Source of the DNA: Cyclostephanos tholiformis
Lineage: Eukaryota > Bacillariophyta > Thalassiosirophyceae > Thalassiosirales > Thalassiosiraceae
Reading direction: 5' to 3'
Assembly: GCA_036939975.1 (NCBI GenBank)
Contig: JALLPB010000440.1
Location: 1-15,811 of the forward strand
Length of the DNA: 15,811 bases
Numbering within the stretch: position 1 is the first letter of the stretch; each line of letters starts with the position of its first letter. The notes below the pieces were generated by a model. It did no database searches, had not been told where the DNA came from, and saw only the letters and a program-made list of their open reading frames with translations. Made by a program: the position numbers and the translations under genes. Shown here in pieces: positions 1-7,986 of this stretch.

Positions 1-254
1 TAGATGCCATCTAATATCGAATCTGGATTCGATATTAGATGGCTTAATATCGAATACAGCGATAAATTAGCGAGATTCGATATTGGGGCATCTAACATCG
101 AATTTATATGGTGCAACAATGGTGCATGTATAATCGGATTTAGATGGCAGTGCCACCATCTAAATCCAGTTTTATATGGTTGAACATGGCCATCTAAATC
201 CGATTTTACCTACTTGCTCCTAATATCGAATCTACCCATCTAGATCCGGATCTA
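1..254. repeat. Cluster of short degenerate palindromic repeats
   Basis: Two related motifs recur on both strands: one like ATCTAATATCGAATC and one like ATCTAAATCCGATTT. The clearest unit is a perfect 17-bp inverted repeat, 7-23 against 26-42, separated by two bases. A second 12-bp pair lies at 136-147 and 156-167. Further partial copies occur near 43-58, 74-105, 190-208 and 218-254. Copies at 156 and 190 are direct repeats 34 bases apart. The left edge of the array lies outside the window. Its nature (transposon end, satellite or array of binding sites) cannot be decided from the sequence alone. Confidence 0.75.
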
Positions 255-1198
255 CGTCCCCCTCTTCCCAACAACACCTGACTAGCCCCTCAATGGTGTC
301 AAATCACCACCACCCCCTGACAATGCCAGGGCAGGGCGAATCTGGGTGGCAGCATATGGGGCAAGTCATCCACCCTGTGTGTCGCCACGGATGCACAAAA
401 GAGTCTCCAGCCCATAGAAATTGCACCACCAAGTCATGGTCTGCTCCCTCCTATCATTATTTTTGTGATGTTGTTTGTTGTTGGTTGTGTCATGACTCTA
501 TTTTCCAGTCTACATACAGAGGACTTGTTACAAATGGGAGCTGAGGTTTCTCTATGAAAAAAGTAGAATTTCATGCTTCTCTTGTTAAGAGTGGGGGAAT
601 TTTCTACCACACCATGTAAATTTGGCTAGAAGCCGTGCCAAAAAGCCCCTCTCTCCCACTCGGAGTTTTGGAAATTCTACCAAAAAATGTAGAATGCAGC
701 TAAAAACTAGCACAAAAAGGTAGAATTTCCATAAAGAACTCATGAGGGGATCGTCTAGTTGGGCGACGCACCTATTTGGGGGCTACATTTTCGTAAGGTG
801 CCAAGTCTATTTTGGGCATACTATTTTTTTCTTGTACTAATTCTTTTGTTGGAATAAAAATAATTCATAAGGAAAATATTAGATTTTTTGCTTGATGTGG
901 CCAAAATTATCTGTCAATTGTGTACCAGTTTCCACGTAGATTTCTACCATTCATACAATATGAACATGTGAACTACCTAGGGGTAATGATCAGCGGAACT
1001 TGATTGTTTTATGGTCAAACTTGGACACAGAAGACACCCGTCATACCGTTAGAAAGTTGATGTCACGGGCTACAATTCTTGAATGGGTCATAGGGGTGGC
1101 GGCATGACATCCATACACATTTTTATGTATACAAGTTAAAAATGTAGCTTGTACTACAGAGTTTGTGTTTGCCCACACTAGGTAGACAATACATGTTC
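255..1198. other. Gene-poor AT-rich region with short inverted repeats
   Basis: No convincing gene is visible. An 83-codon open frame at 293-544 matches no family I know and looks like chance. The part around 560-731 repeats the words GTAGAATTT and AAATTCTAC on both strands; the best pair is a perfect 13-bp inverted repeat at 669-681 and 719-731, with looser copies near 563 and 598. This could be decayed mobile-element sequence. No terminal repeats or transposase domain could be assigned. Confidence 0.5.
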
Positions 1199-1364
1199 CT
1201 ACGTGTAACATATCAACTGACCTAACACTTTGCTAACACTTCCTGTAGAAAATACATAGAACATAACACTAACCTGAAAATTATGTCTGGTTAGTACTAT
1301 GTTCTACATATTTTCTACAGGAAGTGTTAGCAAAGTGTTAGGTCAATTGATATGTTACACGTAG
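1199..1364. mobile_element. Fold-back (MITE-like) element
   Basis: Two arms of 76 bases (1199-1274 and 1289-1364) are reverse complements with about five mismatches and no gaps, around a 14-base loop (1275-1288). The mismatches cluster in the inner third of the arms and at one base near the outer end. The whole would fold into one long hairpin. It encodes nothing and ends about 105 bases before the first ATG of the DUF1997 gene. No clear target-site duplication is seen, so the boundaries may be slightly wider. A non-autonomous fold-back or MITE element is the simplest reading; a transcribed hairpin or terminator is possible. Confidence 0.7.
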
Positions 1365-1469
1365 TAGCACCTCCTAGAACATAAGCTGTCCCTTAACCCC
1401 CTGTCGCCAAGGAACGCGTGATCCAGGCGATCATTATTTATCTTGCCGGATTGTGTTGGATTACAAAAT

Positions 1470-2330
1470 ATGTTAGGAACAAAAGAAAGTACAATGGATG
1501 GTGCGATCCAAATGGCGGCACCACCCGGGGTTTTCTCCAGTCTTGTACGACTGACAATCATCATCACCGTCATTAATCTTAGGACATCGCTTGCATTTTC
1601 AATGGCGCCCTCACCACCATCGCCTACACGCGTCAAGGATACGAAGGTCGCTGTCGCCGGAATAGCCACAGTGTCCATAGCCCCACCTCCACGACAGCAT
1701 GCATTATCCCACAACGTCACACTTACAAACTACATGCAGTTACCCGTGGAGCAATACGTGGTCATTCCGATGCCACTGGGCAGTAGCCTCAACCGCATTA
1801 AAAAATCGACTTTTCATCCGTCGGATTGTATCGAGTTCGAATTGGTCGTTCCCACCATCTCATTCTTCCAACTGTCACTACAGCCAGTGGTATACGCAAC
1901 AGTTCAGCCGCATCATAATCGAGTGGTAATATCATCGACGAAATGCGTACTCTGTGGATCACCTTTTGTAGAGAAAGTCAAACTTAACGATCGCTTTGAT
2001 TTTTCCGTCAACACAACGTTGACATGGGAGGATACATTTTCTAAATCAAGCATAGATCAGCCTGGAGAAGTTGGCTGCTCCATCACATCAGAGACTTGCA
2101 TCAAAGTAGACGTAGATGTCCCGAGACCCTTCAGGTCAATACCAAAACGTCTCTTGGAGCGGGCAGGGAATGCTGCCATGAAAGCAAGCCTGAATTACAT
2201 ACAGGCAAATTTTGTCGACAATTTAGCAGAAGACTTCAAGACATGGGCCACAAATAGTGACTATAGAATTTATAGAGCATCGCTCTTATCAAAGGAGCTC
2301 GGGGTCATGTGTGATACCCCAACTGTTTAG
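1470..2330 (+). CDS. DUF1997 family protein, probably plastid-targeted
   Basis: The single-exon protein has 286 residues if read from the first ATG (1470). In-frame ATGs at 1494 and 1512 are also plausible; the last has a good context (AAATGG) and gives the most compact signal peptide. Residues 25-37 are hydrophobic (LVRLTIIITVINL), followed by a likely cleavage LA|F at 42/43 and a Pro/Ser/basic stretch, as in bipartite diatom plastid presequences. Residues about 85-260 match the DUF1997 pattern of cyanobacteria and plastids: LPVEQY, VPTISFFQLSLQPVV, VEKVKLNDRFDFS, VDVPRPFRSIPKRLLERAGN and a final FKTWA. The molecular function of the family is not known to me. Codon use looks more AT-rich than in the release-factor gene downstream. 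The family call is strong; the start and plastid targeting are inferred. Confidence 0.85.
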   Translation: MLGTKESTMDGAIQMAAPPGVFSSLVRLTIIITVINLRTSLAFSMAPSPPSPTRVKDTKVAVAGIATVSIAPPPRQHALSHNVTLTNYMQLPVEQYVVIPMPLGSSLNRIKKSTFHPSDCIEFELVVPTISFFQLSLQPVVYATVQPHHNRVVISSTKCVLCGSPFVEKVKLNDRFDFSVNTTLTWEDTFSKSSIDQPGEVGCSITSETCIKVDVDVPRPFRSIPKRLLERAGNAAMKASLNYIQANFVDNLAEDFKTWATNSDYRIYRASLLSKELGVMCDTPTV

Positions 2331-2642
2331 ATAGGTGACGCCGTGCAGGGCTAGATGGGTACGATATGGGACCTTAAAGGCTTTTTAATGTGAGTTGCTG
2401 ACAAAAAAGATGCAATTCCAAATATCATGCTTTGGTATCAGATTCGCGGAAAAGCTTTGAAATAAACTGGAACATACACAAAAGTGAAGGAATTAATATT
2501 CACACAAGTATTGAAGATCACACTATCCACTCTAGATTACTCATCCTCCTCATAAATATGTTCTTGAGAGTAAGTTATCAAGGTCTCCTCATGGCATTAT
2601 CGACGCTGAGCTAATATATTGTGGATATATGGATGAAAATTC
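2331..2642. other. Convergent intergenic region
   Basis: These 312 bases separate the 3' ends of the DUF1997 and LMBRD2-like genes. The stretch is AT-rich and should hold both 3' UTRs. A 60-codon open frame at 2432-2614 has no recognisable features. I see no terminator hairpin or RNA gene. Confidence 0.6.
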
Positions 2643-4789
2643 CTACACAATTATGTTGCTTTTTCGTTCATTCAAGCTCTGCTTCTCGGGACTAGCAGAC
2701 CCGCCGACCAAGCTCGATCCCATACCCATCCTCTCGGCATCTCGTTTCATCAGCTGTATTCCCTCGTTTACCTTCCCGTCCAATTCGTCCACGTCGCCCA
2801 ATAACAGGGCATCCTCGTGCTCAATCCCAAGGAAGCGAAGGATCCTGGGATAAAAGTCGCAGAGCGTGAACAGGCACACCGCCAGGATTGCGAGGGGGGC
2901 GTAAACGGTGAAGGATGTACCGAAGAAGGGGATCGTGGACATGTCATTCATAATGGCGTTAAAGGCACAATGGGTCATGTCGTATTTGAGCCTGCGGTTG
3001 TAGATGTGGGCGGGGAGGGACCGGGTGCGTTCAGAGGATCAAGATATGAATAATGCGGCGAGGCGAAAAAATAACAATAGGCATCAAACAGACTAACTCA
3101 CATCAAGAGGTAATTATACCCCAAAGGAAATTGGAGGCGCACGAGATACTGAGCATTGAAAACCAATGCCACACCGGTGCTCTGTCGGTTGCCCCTCAGG
3201 CAGTAGGGGCCCATCAGGCTCATCTGGAACAGACAAGCGTATACACAAACGGACATGTACAATAGCGGTACGAGGGCCGATATTTGGAACAGGATGCGAG
3301 TCGAGGAATTCTCGTGATGGTAATATTTGTCAAGGGCGTGCAGCGTCCACGAGAAGGGCGAGAGATTCAACGGCGCCGCCAGTGTCACCTCGCTGAGGAG
3401 GACGAATATCGATAACACCGCCGTGATCAGCGAGACGCATCGGTACGTAGGATATCGTAGGTATCGCACCCAAAGTCGCTGGAGGTGATGTTGGAGTTTA
3501 CGATAATACGACGGATGCTCATCGGATATGTAGTTATAATCGTCTTCCATCAACGCCGAGAACAGTCGACTGTGCTCCATGAGGTGATTCCAACGCAATT
3601 GGGCGCTCGTCACCCTCTCCTGCGCCATCTTTAGCTGACCGTTAAGATGGACGAGGTACGTGATGTCCATGGTGTTGATCTCGCCGCCGCCGTAGTCGTT
3701 CCCTGCGTCCGCGTCCTCGGCATCGTCCGATTCGCCACAGCGACCGCCGCCGCCGCATCGTCGCGGCGAGGAACCGCCGCAGCCGCGACTCCCCCCCCCA
3801 GTACGCGACCTCGTCCTCCTCTCGGAACACAGATCGGCGGTCTCGTTCTTTCGCCTGACCAGTACCTCCAGGCATTCGTGGAATTCCGTGACCTCGTCGA
3901 CGGCGCATAGGGTGCATGACGTTCCGATGCACCATCGCCACCGCCGTCGTATCCGTGGTCCCACCTCCCCGTCCTCCACGTCCTCCATCATCGAGACGCC
4001 GCCGAGACCTCCTCCCAATCCCGAAGATGCATTCTCCTCCCTCAAACACACGGCCGCCCGACAGACCTCCTCGATCCTATCCTCGACGTCCTCGAGCGCC
4101 ATTACCGAATCGAACAGTTCCTCCTCGGCGCCGCAGGATACGATGCGCACGCGTCGTAGTTCGTTTGCGGGACGCGCCATCCTCCACAATCTCTTGGGTA
4201 TGTTCACCAATCCATTCCCGAGCAATAGCGACACAAGGAGCAGGCCGTAGGTGTTCGACAGTGCCATTAGTACCGGCAGGACGACCGCCACGAGGTGGAG
4301 ACTACGCAGGTGCACGGCCATCCCAATCACGGACAACACGCCGAAGCACAGCATTAGCAATATGGAACGGAAGGATCGATACGCGCCGTCGCGTAGACGT
4401 CGATGTAGGACGAAGTGACCCGAGAGGAGCGTCTCGCGAACGATCGGCAGGACGAGCCACGCCAGGAAGAAGGTGGCCCAGTAGGTCACGCGCCACGAGA
4501 GGTAGGTCGGATTGTGGGTCGGGGCGGTCGTCGTCGGGTCCGTTCCACCATCCTCATCGTTGTCGAGGTCACCGTTGTCGCCATCGGATTCGACGATGGA
4601 GGAGGAGGCGTAGCTCAGGTCGATGGGCAGCAGCGCCACGGCCGCCGAACCGAGCCCGAACGACGCTATCGAAAGGAGGACGACAACGAATGACGTTCCC
4701 CTCTTTGCGTGGTGGATCACGAACCACGTCGAGGTCGCGAAGAGGATGATAGCCAACGGGAGGAGGGTTCGACTTTCCTCCATTCCCAT
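2643..4789 (-). CDS. LMBRD2: LMBR1 domain-containing protein 2-like membrane protein
   Basis: Two exons, 4789-3102 and 2991-2643, join in phase 2 to give a protein of about 678 residues, close to the usual length of LMBRD2 proteins (roughly 700). The start is the ATG at 4789 (A at -3); the open frame extends only to a TTG further upstream. Five membrane segments fall in residues 1-195, followed by NIPKRLW (196-202), a hallmark of the family, then a long charged loop. Four more segments lie in the C-terminal part, crossing the splice junction (YNYLLM/LKYDMTHCAFN), and end in YPRILRFLGIE. The central loop holds an unusual Gly/Arg/Cys-rich then Asp-rich insertion around residues 335-375. LMBRD2 relatives are multi-pass plasma or endomembrane proteins, implicated in animals in receptor signalling; the role here is unknown. 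The gene is divergent from VMA21. Confidence 0.9.
2992..3101 (-). other. Spliceosomal intron of the LMBRD2-like gene
   Basis: 110 nt, donor GTGAGT (3101-3096) and acceptor CAG (ending 2992), phase 2. Splicing joins the two open frames into a continuous LMBR1 domain. Without it the upstream frame stops at the TGA inside the donor. Confidence 0.9.
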
Positions 4790-5650
4790 GATGTTGTGAT
4801 TCAATGGGGATAAAAATATATTACCTAGTTGTCCTTCTGCGCAGGAGAGAGTCTTGAGCCCCGTGCCATCTCACTCAGCATTCAACCCTCGCTCAATCAT
4901 ATTATCTTCTCTGCCAACAAACGTTTTGCGAACCAACGACCTACTACAACAAGACAACAAGAGAGTCACGTGAATGTAATATTTTCTCCTGAAAATTGAT
5001 ATGATGGACAAACAACATACACATTTTAAAATGTAAAATGAATATTTTATTATTACCGTATAGCTATTTGCCAATGACAAAGTTCCCGCGTTTTTTTACT
5101 CTCATCAACGAACAGACAAACAAACACAACACAACACACAGTCCATAATCCAGAACCGACCTCACTCCGCCCGCTGCCTCCATCTCAAGGCCAAGCCAGG
5201 AGCTTGGAGACCCGTGGCATTTCTGCAAACCCTTTTTAGCACGGCAGCGGACTCGAAAGGAATTAAGAGGAACTCATAGAAGTATCTAATTCTCCTTCTT
5301 TTTTTGGTTTTCCAGCGGCTTTACTCCTAGAACTAGCTGGGTAACCTCGCTCCTCCTCGTTGCATCTCAAACATTGGAAAGTCCAATCATTTATAAATCC
5401 AGCGATAGGAAAGATGGGTCAGACAAAGGGGTTTTCACTGTGAGCTGATGCTGTTTCACTACTTAAATTTTTACACACCATCATCGCGTCGGTATTGCAT
5501 CCGGTTGGCAGCACGCTGTCCCTGACTTTTCGGGTCCCTATTCCCGACCATGATAACTAATCGAACTATTGCTCATCCCTATTCACTACATAATCCTTCT
5601 CATTTCATCCCTCCATCGATAAAAAATGATCCGGACGGAATTTCCACCTA
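4790..5650. promoter_or_regulatory. Divergent intergenic region of LMBRD2-like and VMA21-like genes
   Basis: These 861 bases lie between two gene starts facing away from each other and must hold both 5' UTRs and promoters. No coding region, tRNA or clear TATA box could be supported. The stretch contains a perfect 14-bp AT-rich palindrome at 5021-5034 and pyrimidine-rich tracts near 5281-5310. Assignment as a shared promoter region rests on layout only. Confidence 0.5.
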
Positions 5651-5697
5651 ATGACGAACGACGACACGTTGGATGGAATACAAAGCCTCTTCCATGA
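5626..5697 (+). promoter_or_regulatory. Upstream ORF overlapping the VMA21 start
   Basis: An ATG at 5626, in the favourable context AAAAATGA, opens a 23-codon frame that ends at TGA 5695-5697. It is out of frame with the VMA21 start at 5651 and runs past it. If it lies within the transcript, it would reduce initiation at the main start, whose own context (CCTAATGA) is weaker. If transcription begins downstream of 5626, it has no effect. Confidence 0.5.
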
Positions 5698-5998
5698 ACA
5701 GAATCGTGAAGTCGCTAGAAAGCTAGGGACGGCCACGTTCCTAATGTTCACGTTGCCGATATTGGCATTCTACCTAGGTCTATATTATCTATTCCCGAAT
5801 TATGACGAGCCGTTGATGTGGTCAGGCTTATTCGCCGTATTCCTCGCGAACGTCGTGATCGCCGGATACGTCGTTTCGGCATTCATGGAGGGGGAGGACG
5901 ACGTCGTCGTGGACTCCCAACGACGGGGTTTCGACGGGGAGACGGACGGAGACGCGGCCGGTCCGCGGGTGGGTGCGTTCAAACAACGGACGGATTGA
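5651..5998 (+). CDS. VMA21: VMA21-like V-ATPase assembly factor
   Basis: A 115-residue single-exon protein. VMA21 is a small ER membrane chaperone that helps assemble the proton-pumping Vo sector of the vacuolar ATPase and accompanies it out of the ER. Two membrane segments are visible: about residues 27-47, with the family-like ATFLMFTLPILAFYLGLYYL, and about 56-78, ending in the family-like AFMEGED. The spacing between them (about nine residues) and the short cytosolic ends fit VMA21. The tail after residue 80 is acidic and hydrophilic and lacks the C-terminal KKxx-type retrieval signal of the yeast protein; it ends KQRTD. The start is the only in-frame ATG before the domain, preceded by an overlapping uORF. 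The Gag1-like gene converges on it. Confident on family, less on the exact role. Confidence 0.85.
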   Translation: MTNDDTLDGIQSLFHEQNREVARKLGTATFLMFTLPILAFYLGLYYLFPNYDEPLMWSGLFAVFLANVVIAGYVVSAFMEGEDDVVVDSQRRGFDGETDGDAAGPRVGAFKQRTD

Positions 5999-6053
5999 TG
6001 AAATGGAGAAAAAAAATGACGAACGTTTTGGTTGGGGGTAGGTGTGTGTGTGT

Positions 6054-6092
<39 letters not shown>
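6054..6092 (+). repeat. G homopolymer, 39 nt
   Basis: An uninterrupted run of 39 G follows a short GT repeat (6042-6053), about 55 bases after the VMA21 stop, probably in its 3' UTR. It could form G-quadruplexes. The length of such a run is hard to sequence and may be inexact. Confidence 0.95.
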
Positions 6093-6537
6093 CGAGGAGT
6101 TTGTATCATACCGACCCCGGCTCGGCGGATTTTGACGGTGTACATCGTGAGGTGGAAAATCGAAAACGACGATTGGCAGCGACGCGCACGCGCCCATGGA
6201 CCAACAATCAACGCCTACCGATGATGTTCTGGACCATTTATTTTTATTTCCCCTCCTCTCGGCCCATTTTTTATTTTATCTTTTTCATTTTTTCGCGATT
6301 TCCTCAAAATAACTCTCAAAAAAACAATTTTTAAATCGCCTCGGTATCTCTTGAAGAATTCTCCCTCCCTTTACGCCATTAAGTTTACCCCTCTAAATTA
6401 TTATTATTATCATCCGGCCGGAAAGGCGTTACGATCGCCCACTTCGCACATTAATCTCGAGGGCACGAAACGCCCCTCCGATGTTATATATAAATATAGT
6501 AAAAACGAAAGGCACGACCCTCCCACGAACCCCATAT

Positions 6538-6550
6538 CCCCCCCCCCCCC
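6538..6550 (+). repeat. C homopolymer, 13 nt
   Basis: A run of 13 C, then one A, then six more C. On the opposite strand it is a G-rich tract. Confidence 0.9.
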
Positions 6551-6771
6551 ACCCCCCGCACTCGCTTGGAAAAAGAAACGCTCGATCTCATATGAAATAA
6601 TATATACCCTCTCTCACACGTACCTCACGACCACTGCCGGTCATTCTCGTTTGGGACCAAGCCGGTGCCCCAATCATACGAACGATTCACGACCGACGAC
6701 ATGAAAACGCCGTAGTACAGTAGCAATAGTATCATGTTGTACCAATATCATAATATCGAACGTAATACTAC

Positions 6772-6787
6772 CACACACACACACACA
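6772..6787 (+). repeat. CA dinucleotide microsatellite
   Basis: Eight CA units lie just beyond the 3' end of the Gag1-like coding region, likely in its 3' UTR. Confidence 0.9.
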
Positions 6788-6805
6788 TTCCGTAATATAT
6801 ATTAT

Positions 6806-6909
6806 TCATATATCCAACCCCTCCGCCTCCCATAAATCCACGAGTACGTCCACGATCTGGGGCAGGGACACAGGATTCGGGAAGCGGGCATTCTCCTCCC
6901 TCCTCCTAT

Positions 6910-6946
<37 letters not shown>

Positions 6947-7393
6947 TAACGCCTCGGCCGTCGCCGCGTCCGAAATCGACGATCCCGACGAGGCGCGCGA
7001 TGGCGGGGGAGGAGGCACGGGGGAGGGGGTGGGGTGGGGATGTGTCGTCTGCCTCCACCTGTTCGATACGATGAGATCGATGACCTCGTCTATATCGACG
7101 TCCTTCGCGTGATGTGCCCTTCTCCCGGTCATGCTCGGTGGAGATTTTTCATCTCCCCTCGATGATGACGGAGGAGAGGGAGACGACGACTTCGACGACG
7201 ACGACGATAGCCACTCATGTCGTATCTCCTCCCATCGACGCAGGCCCGTATTCACGAACTCCCCACCGGACGATGACGATGACGATGACGAGAATGGTGG
7301 ATTATCGTTGCCATCGTCTATATTATGCGCAATATCATAACCGACGACCCCCCCGTTTTCGGCGTGGACGTTATCATCCTTGGCCGCTTTCAT
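6806..7393 (-). CDS. Gag1-like clamp domain (DUF4050) protein
   Basis: A 195-residue single-exon protein. Three blocks match the DUF4050/Gag1-like clamp pattern known from fungi and plants: FVNTGLRRWEEIRHEWL (46-62), DIDEVIDLIVSNRW (100-113) and FPNPVSLPQIVDVLVDLWEAEGL (171-193, quoted as one motif though interrupted by no gap). The linkers are low complexity: Ser/Pro runs at 35-42 and 63-85, and a 12-Ala run (150-161) from a GCC-type repeat. Fission yeast Gag1 takes part in regulation of amino-acid permease trafficking; whether that applies here is unknown. The start has A at -3. It shares a 218-bp upstream region with the release-factor gene on the other strand. The final block at the very C-terminus and the absence of other domains agree with small plant members. 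The family call is fairly confident. Confidence 0.75.
6911..6946 (+). repeat. CGC/GCC trinucleotide repeat encoding poly-Ala
   Basis: About twelve CCG-type units in the Gag1-like gene. Read on the minus strand they give the alanine run at residues 150-161. Such repeats change length easily, so the Ala count may vary between alleles. Confidence 0.9.
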
Positions 7394-7611
7394 GGTCGTC
7401 GGTTTCGTGTGTTATGGTTACTAACTGACTATGCGAGCGTGTAGAATTAGGTGCAGGCGAGAGCAAGTCGCACGATGGACAGACGATCGATCCCACACTC
7501 GCCCCTCCTCGCGCGCGCCGCAGCGTTTTTTCACATGTCGTAGAGAGGGAGTGTAGGTAGTTCCTTGATCCCTCGTCCATCGTCGTTTTCCTCCCATCCT
7601 CGTCACCAACG
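7394..7611. promoter_or_regulatory. Shared upstream region of Gag1-like and RF1 genes
   Basis: Only 218 bases separate the two divergent start codons, so both 5' UTRs and promoters must fit here or overlap the genes. The sequence is GC-rich around 7510-7525 and pyrimidine-rich before the RF1 start. No defined motif is claimed. Confidence 0.6.
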
Positions 7612-7773
7612 ATGGCAACGATTCTCCCTCCGCTATCGAGGCGCGCGACATCCTCCATCGTCTCGGGAGTAGTCGTCGCATTCCGCAACCGTCCGGCCAT
7701 CGTCGTCGGCGCATCATCCGTCGCGCCGTCGTCATCCACCGCCGCGATCGTCGCGCGTTCCGCGTCGCCGTCT

Positions 7774-7804
<31 letters not shown>

Positions 7805-7832
7805 CGACGCGTCATCATCATCATGCTCCTTG

Positions 7833-7870
<38 letters not shown>

Positions 7871-7949
7871 GTCGTCGTCGTCGAAAATGGCCACAACGTC
7901 GTCATCGACGATGGGAGGCACTTTTCCTCGACATCTCGTTCCTCTCGAC

Positions 7950-7986
<37 letters not shown>

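Larger units (their letters stand above)
5999..6805. other. Convergent intergenic region rich in simple repeats
   Basis: This stretch lies between the 3' ends of the VMA21-like and Gag1-like genes. It holds a long G homopolymer (6054-6092), T-rich tracts near 6240-6295, a C run (6538-6550) and a CA repeat (6772-6787). Open frames here code only for homopolymers or have no recognisable similarity. No RNA gene could be supported. Confidence 0.6.

Noticed and set aside
293..544. 83-codon plus-strand frame
   Set aside because: Lies among repeats, shows no domain, and has an unusual Cys/His/Trp mix expected from noncoding sequence.
3916..4749. 277-codon plus-strand open frame
   Set aside because: Arg/Pro/Ser-rich shadow of the LMBRD2-like exon on the opposite strand, with no family pattern.
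4789..4804. LMBRD2 start at TTG 4804
   Set aside because: A non-ATG start is unlikely in a eukaryote when an ATG in good context follows five codons later.
5828..6211. Minus-strand frames with a poly-Pro run
   Set aside because: The run is the reverse reading of the G homopolymer; flanks have no similarity I can recognise.
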